Assembly: GCF_036898095.1 (NCBI RefSeq)
Contig: NC_090745.1
Coordinates: forward strand, 87,188,748-87,252,747
Length of the DNA: 64,000 bases
Source of the DNA: Palaemon carinicauda
Lineage: Eukaryota > Arthropoda > Malacostraca > Decapoda > Palaemonidae
Direction of reading: 5' to 3'
Positions 54,511-64,000 of this stretch are shown here, in pieces. A model generated the notes under the pieces. That model was not told the DNA's origin, did no database searches, and saw nothing but the letters and a program-made list of their open reading frames with translations. Both the position numbers and the translations under genes were made by a program. Every line of letters starts with the position of its first letter. The stretch's first letter is position 1.

Positions 54511-54739
54511 ACCTCGCTCGTTTGTTCGCGGGAGAGGTCTCTCATAGAGACCCCACCTCGGAGGATCAAGCAGAACTTCCAGTGATAATCGTCCTGCCAG
54601 CTGACCTACCGATCTACCAGCTCAATCTTGCGCTGCACCGAAGGACTTTGGTCCTGGACTCTAAAGCAGACCTGCTTACGGTCCTCATCGGGGGATGCCC
54701 GCCCTTTTTTAAGGACAAATCCCCGCGCGCGCTCGCCGA

Positions 54740-55236
54740 CGATCTCCTTACGCGCGCAAGCGCCATTGATCTTACGCATGCAAGCGCCGACGATCTTCTT
54801 ACGCGCGCAAGCGCCGATGATTTTCTTACGCTCGTAAGCGCCGACGATCGTCCGTGGGCGGGTACCGATGGTTTCCCGCGTGCGCGCTCGCCAATCTTCT
54901 AACGCGCGCAAGCGCCGACGATCTTCTTACGCGCGCAAGCGCCGACGATCTTCTTACGCGCGCAAGCGCCGACGATCTTCTTACGCGCGCAAGCGCCGAC
55001 GATCTTCTTACGCGCGCAAGCGCCGACGATCTTCTTACGCGCGCAAGCGCCGACGATCTTCTTACGCGAGCAAGCGCCGACGATCTTCTTACGCGCGCAA
55101 GCGCCGACGATCTTCTTACGCGCGCAAGCGCCGACGATCTTCTTACGCGCGCAAGCGCCGACGATCTTCTTACGCGCGCAAGCGCCGACGATCTTACGCG
55201 CGCAAGCGCCGACGATCTTTTCCGCGCGCAGGTACC
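54740..55236 (+). repeat. 27-bp minisatellite in Gag of copy G (about 17 units)
   Basis: Units of ACGCGCGCAAGCGCCGACGA plus TCTTCTT. The first four (54740-54850) are diverged; from about 54899 a dozen are almost identical. One frame encodes the nine-residue unit YARKRRRSS; the other two frames are also open because 27 is a multiple of three. The basic RS frame is preferred by analogy with copies E1 and F. Confidence 0.9.
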
Positions 55237-55411
55237 GATGGTCTTCTGCGCGCACGCCAATAGTCTTTCGCGCGCACCGATGGTTTTCCGCGCGCACGCG
55301 CCTCAACAAACTCATATGCGCACGTGCACCAACATTCTGGCCCGCACGGGCTCTTCATTCTGATCCTGCACGTCAATCTGATTCCTGTGCACTCTATGAA
55401 GTCTCGCCCGC

Positions 55412-55485
55412 GCGCGAGCCCATGGTATTCCCCATCACGCGAGCCCATGGTATTCCCCATCGCGCGAGCCCATGGTATTCCCCAT
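55412..55485 (+). repeat. 24-bp tandem repeat (3 copies) in Gag of copy G
   Basis: Units of GCGCGAGCCCATGGTATTCC plus CCATC. Same position and period as the 24-bp repeat of E1, but different sequence. Confidence 0.85.
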
Positions 55486-56459
55486 CGCGCGAGCGCCGGC
55501 GCGCTCCCCAACGCAATCGCCAATATCTTCCAACGCGCGAGGCTGCCGGGCAACGCGCGAGGCTGCCGGGCAACGCGCGGTAAGGGCGCCATCACCGCAT
55601 TCCCCCCCGCAAGCACAGAACAGCGCGCTTGCTGGTAGGGGGGAAGGTTCCAGAAAGGTCCAGGGACATTTCTTCCTTATCATCTTTCTTCTTACAGGTT
55701 GCTTCCCCTCCAGAGGGAGTGTCTGATAGCGCAGCCGTCAGCCGGAAGCCCTGGTTTGGGGCTCTGATCAGAGCGGTAGCCCATGTTTTCAAGCCTGTTC
55801 TCTCTGAGTTGAGCCACAAATCCTTGGCTGTATCCACTCCCCTGAAGAGGAAAAGAGGAGTTTTGGACGCGGTAACTTCTCCGAGGACGAAGCTGTCTCC
55901 TTTTAAGTCTTCGAGGCAGGCACCCTCCCCCCTCAGACTTTTCTCCCTCCCCTTCGGACGAAGATTTCCTGTCCTCAGGAGAGTCACGTGTGGTGAGACG
56001 TTCCCCCATCACACCATTGAGGGAAACCCCACCTCGCGCGGTAAAGTCTTCTCGAATAAGGGTGGAGAAGAGCCTTCCACCGCCGTTGTTGGAGTCCTGC
56101 ATACCTCCCAGGAGGGAGTCGAAGGACTCCAAGACAATACCGGGAGGTCCCTAGCACCGAAATCTACAGGCTCAGACATTCTTCCGTTATGGGAACGAAC
56201 TTGTTCGAGCCTAAGGACGTGAAGTAGGCTGCTGAGAGGTGGAGGAAGTCACCAAGACTCCCTCCTATATAGGGCTTTGACATTTAAGCCCTATAAACCT
56301 CCAGCACCCCAGCAACTACGTCCCACCAAGACAACGGTAGCGAAGACAGTGGGGTCTAAGCCCTTTCCGGTCAAGGACAAGTAAGGCAAGAAGTCCTCCA
56401 GGGCAGGGAAGAATCCCAGAGGGAGCAGCCGAGGCCGCAAACACTAGGATTGGCAATCC

Positions 56460-57376
56460 CCCTGCATGTCCGCCAGTGGGGGGATGCCTACAAGGTTGCA
56501 CAGACAGGTGGCAGCAACTCGGGGCCGATTCCTGGACGATTTCCGTAATCATTCAGGGATATCGTGTCCCGTTCACAACATCTCTACCTCCCCTGAGGAC
56601 GAATCTGGTGTCATTTAGCTCCCTTGCCATGGGATCAGCAAGGGGGCGGGCCTTTAGGGCAGAGGTCCAGATTAAAGCAAACTCCGTTCAGCATGGAGAC
56701 CGCAAACACGGTCAGTCTTGCATTGAAGCCGCATGACTTCAGGTGTATACTGGATCTGAAGGACAGGTACTTCTAGATCCCAGTCCGTCCGTCTTCAAGG
56801 AAGTACTTAGTGCTCAGCCTAGACCACAAGGGGTACCAGTTCAAGGTGCTGTGTTTCGGTCTCTCCACAGCACCACAGGGTTTCACCAGAAGTGTTCACC
56901 CTAATATCATCGTGGGCACACAGGATCGGCATCCGTCTCCTCCTTTAACTGGATGACTGCCGGATCCTAGCAGACTCGGAGTCATCCCTTCTTCGACACC
57001 CAAACAAACTTCTAGGACTTTGCCAGGATCTGGGGATCATGGTAAATCTCGAGAAGTCCTCTCTGCTTCCCTATCAAAGACTGGTTCACCAAGGCTTGAT
57101 TATAGACACCAATCTCCACTAAGCCTTCCCATCAGACCACAGGATAGCAAGGCTAAGAGTGGTCGCAAGCCCTGTCCTCAGACGAGAAGAGCTTCCAACC
57201 CAATCCTGGTTACGTCTCCTCGGTCACCTTTTATCCTTGGCTCGTCTAGTTCCCAACAGTTGCCTCAGGAAGAGATCTCCAGTGGCGGCTTGGGTCCCGG
57301 GGGAATCAAGGCTGCGATTTCCCCGGACGTCAGGATCCCTATGGGTCCTGCGGAACAGACGGTCCGCCAGTGGTAG
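56460..57376 (+). pseudogene. Reverse transcriptase of DIRS copy G
   Basis: The amino part (GADSWTISVIIQGYRVPF) is followed by a deletion near 56670 that removes the block before NSVQHGD-type sequence. LDLKD is near 56752. The YLDD box is corrupted near 56945-56960 (a stop precedes LDDC). Frame changes are frequent. Not functional. Confidence 0.85.
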
Positions 57377-58130
57377 GTGACAGACGAGAACCTACGAAGA
57401 GGAGTGTATCATCTCGGCCTTTCCCCGGATTTAATACTGTTTTCGGACGCCTCAAAGAAAGGGGGGGGGGTTCACGTTCTGTACCACATGACCTCAGGCC
57501 TATGGTCAGAATCAGAAAAGTGCCTCCATATAAATCTGCTAGAAATGAAGGCCGTATTCCTGGCCCTTAAACAGTTCCGACATTACCTGGCGGGTCACTC
57601 TGTGGTGGTGATGAGCGACAACACCACAGTAGTGGCTTACATCATCAAGCAAGGAGATACCTTTTCAGAGCAGCTATCCCATCTCGTAGTAGAGATACTG
57701 AGATGGACCGAAGTCCACTTTATTCCACTATCGGCTCGCTTCATTCCAGGCAAGAGGATTGTGGTCGCCGACAGTCTGAGCAGAGCGTCTCAGATAGTGA
57801 GTACCGAGTGGTCTTTAGATCATCTAGTAGCCAACAAAGTCCTGACTTTGTGGGTTTCCCCGACTGTGGGTCTGTTCGCTACAGCGCTGAACTTCAAGCC
57901 CCGCTGTACTGCTCCCCAGTCCCGGATCCCAAGGCACTCTGTCAAGATGCCTTCCAACAATGGTGGGACAACACCGACGTGTACGCCTTTCCCCCGGTCT
58001 GTCTGATGAGGACGGTGCTCAACAAGACCAGAATATCGGTCAATCTCTCGATGACCCTTATAGCTCCGCTATGGCATCACGCGGAATGGTTTCCAGACCT
58101 TCTGGAACAGCTTCCGAGAGAACTCCCTCC
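57377..58130 (+). pseudogene. RNase H and methyltransferase-like region of DIRS copy G
   Basis: One frame from 57377 to 58006 reads LILFSDASKKGGGVHVLYHM, LLEMKAVFLALKQF, VMSDNTTVVAYIIKQGD and VADSLSRASQIV, then VGLFATALNF. RNase H is nearly intact. A frameshift near 57895 precedes CSPVPDPKALCQDAFQQWWD and YAFPPVCLM, where the expected FPPF box reads FPPV. Confidence 0.88.
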
Positions 58131-59235
58131 GTGACTCGAGCTACTCAAACAACCACACGCCAACATCTTTCACAAAGCCGTAGCTTCGCTTCGACTTCAC
58201 GCCTGGAGACTATCCAGCATCTCCTCACTGAGAGAGGATTTTCGAAACAAGTTGCGAACAGGATGTCTGGACACCTGCGTAGGTCATCCGCAGGGGTCTA
58301 CCAGGCAAAGTGGCGAGTTTTCTGTGGTTGGTGTCGTGGAAGGGGTATCTCTCCACTCGATACCACTATTCCAACAATAGCGGAGTTCTTCGTGTATTAG
58401 CGGGAAGAATGCGCCTTTCAGTCTCGGCAGTGAAAGGCTATCACTCAGCCTTAAGTCTAGCCTTCAGGCTCAAAGGAGTGGACATCTCTTCCTCGCTGGA
58501 ACTTTCCCTACTCATACGAAGTTATGAACTTACTGCCCTCAGTCGGAAGTGAGACCTCCTCCATGGAATGTGGTTCTAGTTCTCATGTCTCTTAAGAGAC
58601 CTCCCTACGAACCATTACGCCAGGCTTCAGATCCCCACCTAACTTGGAAGACGGTGTTCCTACTAGCTTCGGCCTCGGCCAAGCGAGTCAGTAAACTTCA
58701 TGGTCTCTTGTATGACATCGCCCATGCAAGGGGATGGGGGGAGGTAACGTTCAGATTCGTCCCTGAGTTTGTTGCTAAGAATCAGAATCCGGGAAGGTCG
58801 GAACCTCGGTTCGACTCTTTCCAGATTTCGAGTCTTCGTTCTGTAACAGATGACCCAGACCATCCCCTACTGTGTCCAGTAAGGATACTGAGGCTATATC
58901 TCAAAAGAATGACTGCAGTTCATCCCCAAGTGCAAGCTTTTTTTGTGAGCACTGGGAGAACAAAGAGGAGGGTCACCAAGAATACCATCTCGGCATGGAT
59001 TCGTAGGGTGATCCATCTGTCCCTGAATCCTGACCCTCCTCCGTCACGTCGCCCTAGAGCACATGATGTCAGGGGTGTAGCTCCGTCCCTGGCCTTCAAG
59101 AAGAACTTTTCAGTGACGCAGGTTCTACAAGCGTGGGTGTGGAAGCATCAGGCGACCTTCACAGCCCACTACCTGCAAGACGTGACACACAGGAGGCTCG
59201 ATACATTCTCTATCGGCCCTGTGTTGGCTGCATAA
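57960..59235 (+). pseudogene. Tyrosine recombinase of DIRS copy G
   Basis: The amino domain is in 57960-58400 (LTERGFSKQVANRMSGHLRRS, YQAKWRVFCGWCRGRGI). A stop near 58398 and shifts at 58400-58552 interrupt the middle. The catalytic part, 58549-59235, is a clean frame with ASAKRVSKLHGL (first Arg), HDVRG at 59062-59076 and HYLQD with the nucleophile Tyr at 59170-59172. This is the best recombinase catalytic domain of family 2 here. Family 1 and family 2 enzymes differ mainly around the HxxR block (HEVRAVA against HDVRGVA). Confidence 0.93.
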
Positions 59236-60086
59236 CAGCTGGTTTAAAACCTCAGGCTCCTTAATGGACAAGTAGCAGAAGGTTGAGGGCATTGTTACCT
59301 GGTCTTAGTCTGCGTGAATGAAAAGATTTGTCTGGCCCTTATTCTTTTCTTCATCCTCCCCTCTCTTGGGGAAAGCAGCATCCTGGGTTCTCTGCACAGC
59401 TGACTTCAAACCACTGCAGGTAAACCATTTTTCCTTGTGCTCCTAGTATTAAGTTAATACTGTCACGTCCCCATACCGAGGTGGTATTGGGAGAGTCCTA
59501 GCCTAAAGTTTCCATCTAAAGGACTTCAGGTCAACTTCCTAGGACGAGTCACATTTCATACCTTCACACACAGCTTACGTAGACCGCAGCCCTTGCATTG
59601 CAAGGTTCTAGCGAGGTGCAGTGACTCCTTATTGTTGAGTGCTGACACACTCAGATACTGAGTCCCCGGGCAAAGCCAAAAGCCAGTACTGGCTGGGGGA
59701 CTTACCTCCCTTCCTAAGGGGTGACTCACCCATATTAAATAACGTGGTTTGTATTTCAGTTACGGAACAAATGACAAATTTGTAGGTAATTTGTATTTTT
59801 CCTAACTATACAAACCTTAGCTATTTAATCAAACTTGCCCGCCAGCCCTATCCCCCTTGAAGTCCTACCTCTATGCAAAGTGAGCTCAAGCACAGGTGTT
59901 TGAGGGGGGGGGGGGCTGAAAGCAAGCTACCCTCCCTACCCTCCGCTAACTGGCGGTGGGGTAGTAAACCCTCGTTAAAATTCTAATAGCTCGTCATTTC
60001 AGCTAAGCCGAAAGTAATTACCCATATTAAATAGATAAGGTTTGTATAGTTAGGAAAAATACAAATTACCTACGAATTTGTCATTT
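59236..60086 (+). repeat. 3' non-coding region, internal complementary region and right terminal repeat of DIRS copy G
   Basis: 59236-59730 is non-coding. 59731-59835 is the internal complementary region. 59836-60086 is the right terminal repeat, with runs of G/C such as the GGGGGGGGGG near 59906. The left terminal repeat is at 52687-52830. Confidence 0.9.
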
Positions 60087-62330
60087 TAGACATGAATCAA
60101 ACTTCTCTTCTGTACTGTATTTATTGAAGAGGTTACAAAGAAAATAAATGATGCTGTCAGCATTCCATGCGATCATGATAACCGACATTTGTTGGGCGCT
60201 ATGTGTGTTGACTGTCTTATGACAATGTATAATAGGGTGAGTAAAAGTGAATATGATACCATGTGTCCACTGATGGAAAAGACTATAATTGTTAAAGACC
60301 AATCTCCTCGTTTTGATGGAGACGAGCAAAAGAGGGAAAAGAGACGTAAAGAAAAAAAGTGGAATCGGTTAAGAACTAAAATTACATGGGTAGAATATAA
60401 AACTGCAATGTGCCAATATAATTACCTACTAAGAAGGAAAAAAAGTGATTACTATAAGAAAGATCAACAAAGCAGAAACAGTCATAAATGAGTTATATCA
60501 TCTCATAAATGGTACTGTATACACTAATGGGAAGTGTAAATGAAAAAATGTTATCAGAGGGGTAGTGACCAGGAACTAGCAAATAATTTTCAAGTATTCT
60601 TTAAATACAAAATAAAAAATATAACTAGGTCATTTGCATATATTCAACATCAGATTAATGCTACGTCAGATACACATAAAATTAACGAGATTCAATAATA
60701 TAACACAAGATTATATCACCAGGATTATCAAGAGAGCAAAGAAAACAAACTGTGCGACTGATCCAATGCCAATATCTGAAGTAACTGGAGAAAGAAACTT
60801 TTCTAGTCTAGCTGCTATAATTATGAGAATAGAAAATACAAGCATTGATAAGTGTAAGTTTCCCAAATCTGAGAAAATGGCTATAGTCACGGCAGCTCTG
60901 AAAAGGGCTCTAGATTATCAGGAATTAGCTCGTATCGACCTATCTGAAATCTCATTTGTTTCAAAAGTGCTAGAATATGTAATTCTTGAACAACGAATTA
61001 GTAATTTAAAAGAAATAAAAGCTTTGCCAGACAACTAGTATGCTTACAGAAAATTATACTCTACAGAGACAGCTTTCTATTCTGTTGTAAATAATATGGT
61101 GGAAATGATGAATAAAAATGAATGTGGTATTTCGATATTACTCGATCTTAGTGCTGCTTTTGGTACAGGTGTGCATGAACTGCTACTAAATGATTTACAG
61201 TCCATAGGTATTGAAGATCAGGCTTTCGAATATCTAAAGGACTACTTCTTAGTTGACAGAAATTATTGTGCAAATTTAAACTTTTTATTTATCATATGAT
61301 CCTTTAAATAGAGGGGTACCTCAGGGAAATGTACTGGGCCCAATCTTATTCGGTATCTATATCATTGGTCTATCGAAAATACTACAAAGACAGTGTGAAG
61401 TTCAAACTATTTGCAGATGATACACAATTTTACTTCTCCATAAATGATATAGATGACACTACTGAAACTCTAAATCAAATTCTTACCAGTGTTAAGAATG
61501 AATGACAATCAAAACCTAAGATTAAATAAAAATAAAACTGAGTTTATGGTGGTGGGAAGGAAAAACAGCGTAAGAAACTTGGGTGATATTCAAATAAACA
61601 TAATGAAATAATGACTCTGTTCTGATATCTTGTAAAGTTCGTGATCTAGGCGTATCTCTTGACTGTAACCTATCTTTCAATGCCCAAATAGATAACAAAG
61701 TAAAAACTGCTGGTTATCGTCTCAGAAACATTGCTTTTATAAAGAAGTAGCTGGATGGACATCCTATTAAGAAACTTGGGATAAACTGTTTTTACCAGGA
61801 TTAACTATTGCAACTCTATCTACTACAATTTACCAAAAGTACAGCTTAAGAAATTACAAAACATAATAAACAGAGTAGCAAGACTGATGAAAGGTGTCCC
61901 ATCTCGAGAAAGGATCACTCCTACACTAATTGATTTACATTGGCTGCCTATTAAAGCGACAAATTGAGTTTAAAATATGTACAATAACTCAATAAGTTAT
62001 TAGAACCAGACGGTCAAAATATTTAAGAGAATTGCTGCATATTGTACAGCCAACAAATCGTTTTGACACGAGAACAGTTACAGATGGTTTTGAATTATTG
62101 GAACCTAGATATATGTCTACTGTAGGCTCCAGAGCCTTTAAATATGCGGCCCCGAGATTATACAATAAGCTCCCACAATAGACATCCTAAAGACTGAAGA
62201 TATTAAGACTTTCAAGAGGAAACTGAAGACTTTTTTGTTCTGTGAGTGCTTTGACAGGGACGATTTAACAATAAACGAGCAATATGTAGTGTGAAATGTT
62301 GAATGTTTTAGAACGAACACGATAAAATGA
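60087..62330 (+). pseudogene. Reverse transcriptase of the CR1-like LINE
   Basis: Continues directly after DIRS G. 60120-60490 is the region before the palm, with a Lys/Arg-rich DEQKREKRRKEKKWNRLRTK. The palm blocks LDLSAAF, GVPQGNVLGP and FADDTQ are spread over two or three frames between 61140 and 61430. The carboxyl domain ends near 62240. The extra stops agree with long decay. Confidence 0.8.
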
Positions 62331-62400
62331 CAGTGGAGGTCCTGTAGAGAGTAGGGTTCCCCTGCTGTATAGGACTAGAAAAACAGCCCCTAAAGTAAGT

Positions 62401-64000
62401 AAAAAGTAAGACCAGATTGCATTTTACTACAGACAAATCCTTACTCCTCAGTTCATAAAGGGTTGATAAGAAAAGAGTTTAGGGGCAGGGGAAGACTTAG
62501 TGTTTGTACAACTGGAATGCTATACTCTTAAAATTAACTTGTAATAATTTGTAAGTCATTTGAATACACTAGAGAGTATTTTATTTATATAATTTGCAAG
62601 TCATTTAAATTCACTAGAAAGTATTGTATTTATACTGTATGAGAATGTAACAGAAAGACTGAAAATTAACCTTAAAATATAGTATTATGCATTGCTGGAG
62701 TAGTTTTTAGTTTTTGTAGTATAAAAGCCACTTAAAAATAGCTGGAAGGAAGGCAAGGGTTTGTTGTGACATGTTTGTATCTCCCCTCATTTGGTTTTTA
62801 AATGTGAAGTTTTGGAAACAAATGTCTAATTAAGATTACACATATGTGTTTTGGGTGGATGGTAGAGATGTTGGGATATGGGTGAAAGGACATTAATTCG
62901 TTCAAGGTTCTAGATAAATGTCAATCTGACCTTTTATGGGATATTATATCACTGTAAGAAAATGCTTGGTATGAACTCAAATTATCCATGTTTTACTCAG
63001 CAGTCACAAAGGATATGCATCTCAAAATTCTTTTATATTCTTCTGAGGTATTCAGGGGACAGTTTATTCATTATTATCATAATACAATAATAATGAATGC
63101 ATAAAGTAAATAATGATTACAAGGTATACTTGAGACAGTAACTGACATGAAAAACATCTGAGAGGACTCAAGATTAACCCCTTCTTTTCCAAGAAGCTTA
63201 ATGAAGTATAATCATTGTTTGTTACCAAACAGACTTTCTCAGTAGAGAAATGCATATTACTTTTTCATCTATTTTAGAGAGATTACACTTGTTCCCTAAA
63301 ACAAAGTTTTCATCATCTATTTAAAGAGAGAGAGAATATGTATGCATATGTGTATATTTAAATTTCTGAATCTAGATAGCTAGCAATAAATTATATTTTT
63401 TCTTATTTCATCATATCTCTTCTAACAATGGACAGTGCTCAAATTTTAGGTGTGAGTTGCCAAGTATCTCCAATACTGTTTGCTTTGCTCCAAAACCCTT
63501 CAGACCAAAATCCTAGAGGTTCAGAGATTTAAAGGAAAATTGGCAGTATGTGTGAGCGCAATGGTTGTATACCCAGGCTGGTGAAGTAGTCTTGCATGAA
63601 GATACTTGAGTAGCCCCCATCCTTCTCTATAAGGAAGGGGTTAATATAAGTAGCACAGACTCCTAACTTGTACCCTGTTGAATGGTTTCATCCAAGTAAA
63701 TTCTATGTAAGGAAATGCCATACCATATCTATTTGCCTGATAACTAACACCATATATTATCAAGCAAGCAAAATTGGAATTGACTAATGAGATGTCTATT
63801 GTTGTAAGATAATGCTTGTGACATTGTAATTTTAAGGCCAACATGTAGGTATTAGGCTACTTCTAAGGTCCAGTACAGACTATGATTCATGTATCAGCCT
63901 TGTGGTGCAGTAGTGGTGTTGAAAAAAGTGCCTAGCTGCCAAACTAAATGCAACACTTCACTTGTTTTCGTGGGCTGGTTGCCTAGTTGTAGTGAGCCGT
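62401..64000. other. Intron 6 sequence with nothing recognised
   Basis: AT-rich, no ORF over 70 codons and no motif-supported exon. The expected carboxyl exon of ASNSD1 was looked for here and not seen. Confidence 0.5.

Larger units (their letters stand above)
53030..56445 (+). pseudogene. RS-rich Gag of DIRS copy G
   Basis: The first 1 kb (53030-53900) is not clearly homologous to E1 or F Gag and lacks their Cys-rich module, so the 5' part is replaced or too decayed. 53900-54700 holds Ser/Pro sequence with a 123-136-bp repeat. 54740-55240 is a long RS-type array. 55700-56220 is the conserved carboxyl half (SRKPWFGALIRAVAHVFKP, then LKRKRG), and 56222-56445 the basic tail. Several frameshifts. 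Confidence 0.7.
52687..60086 (+). mobile_element. DIRS copy G (family 2), complete end to end, inserted in the CR1-like LINE
   Basis: Left terminus TTGTTCCGTAACTGAAATAC at about 52687; right terminus TTTGTATAGTTAGGAAAAAT to TTTGTCATTTTA at about 60086. The internal complementary region at 59731-59835 is the complement of the left end joined to the complement of the right end. The only family 2 copy here with both ends, 7.4 kb. No target duplication, as expected for DIRS. Gag, RNase H and recombinase are recognisable but all are damaged. Confidence 0.94.
51190..62400 (+). mobile_element. CR1/L2-type LINE, split by DIRS copy G (parts 51190-52686 and 60087-62400)
   Basis: First part: ORF1-like region (51282-51614, Lys/Asn-rich), a CYHCQRYGH zinc-knuckle-like motif near 51800, then an AP-endonuclease: FDMLALSGTWL (family usually SETWL), GGGVGLFIYKG, a GDFN-like box near 52440 and HTLDLV near 52541. 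Second part: reverse transcriptase with LDLSAAFGTGVH (normally FDTV), GVPQGNVLGPILFGIYI, FADDTQFYFS near 61409, and a carboxyl tail with RAFKYAAPRLYNKLP near 62130. Many stops and frameshifts; an old copy. Confidence 0.85.
10086..64000 (+). other. ASNSD1: ASNSD1 gene extent (3' end outside window)
   Basis: Six exons joined by GT-AG introns give one continuous frame of about 505 codons. Introns are about 19.5 kb, 5.6 kb, 5.3 kb, 377 bp, 7.3 kb and more than 14 kb. The first five are phase 0; the sixth splits a codon after its second base. The family is about 640 residues in human, so roughly 100-140 residues are missing. The FPFLDE-type block that should follow exon 6 was not found anywhere in 49610-64000. 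Nearly all intron length is transposable-element DNA. Confidence 0.9.

Noticed and set aside
54740..55236. CRISPR-like regular repeats
   Set aside because: The units are directly adjacent with no unique spacers and lie inside a eukaryotic retroelement Gag; it is a minisatellite.
54826..55315. Long - strand frames across the 27-bp array
   Set aside because: Any frame through a 27-bp repeat stays open; shadows of the minisatellite.
49610..64000. Carboxyl exon of ASNSD1 within the window
   Set aside because: No sequence encoding an FPFLDE-like block with a suitable phase-2 acceptor was found; the exon is probably outside.

Overview
This window is animal nuclear DNA: one host gene broken up and inflated by transposable elements. 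The host gene is asparagine synthetase domain-containing protein 1 (ASNSD1), on the + strand. Six coding exons are readable, at 10086-10139, 29653-29727, 35312-35434, 40703-41617, 41995-42159 and 49428-49609. They give about 505 codons from the MCGIC amino terminus to the Asn-synthetase core. The last coding exon(s) are not visible and probably lie beyond base 64000, so the gene spans more than 54 kb. GT-AG introns, abundant DIRS-type tyrosine-recombinase retrotransposons, a Tigger/pogo transposon, TTAA elements, RTE and CR1-like LINEs, and a SINE-like repeat that I recall from shrimp genomes all suggest an arthropod, most likely a decapod crustacean (inference).

Layout. 1-5803: 3' two thirds of a decayed DIRS element (A, family 1). 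6162-9873: a full-length Tigger element with TA target duplication and one almost intact transposase on the - strand. 9876-10085: short leader before the ASNSD1 start codon. Intron 1 (10140-29652): DIRS family 2 copy E1, a Ty3/gypsy-like protease fragment, DIRS copy E2, two family 1 fragments B1 and B2 (B2 holds a 2.8-kb TTAA/TIR element carrying an AT-rich satellite), a SINE and a DIRS terminal remnant. Intron 2 (29728-35311): DIRS copy F, with an RTE LINE inserted in its right terminal repeat. Intron 3 (35435-40702): a broken DIRS fragment and a second TTAA element. Intron 4 is only 377 bp. Intron 5 (42160-49427): DIRS copy D with both inverted terminal repeats and its internal complementary region. 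Intron 6 (49610 onward): an RTE fragment, then a CR1-like LINE split by DIRS copy G.

The DIRS copies fall in two families with unrelated termini. Where readable they share the order Gag, reverse transcriptase, RNase H, methyltransferase-like domain, tyrosine recombinase. Every copy is damaged. All lie on the + strand, the same sense as ASNSD1. The points most worth a second look are: right-terminal DIRS sequence placed directly upstream of three consecutive ASNSD1 splice acceptors (in exon 3 the element supplies the polypyrimidine tract); the TTAA element containing a dimeric satellite array; a 28-bp copy of part of exon 5 downstream of element D; and the very repeat-rich, RS-like Gag proteins of family 2, whose minisatellites differ between copies.

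Everything is read by eye from sequence. Family names rest on recognised motifs. Element borders are good to a few bases where termini could be compared with an internal complementary region or a target duplication, and to roughly 10-50 bases elsewhere.
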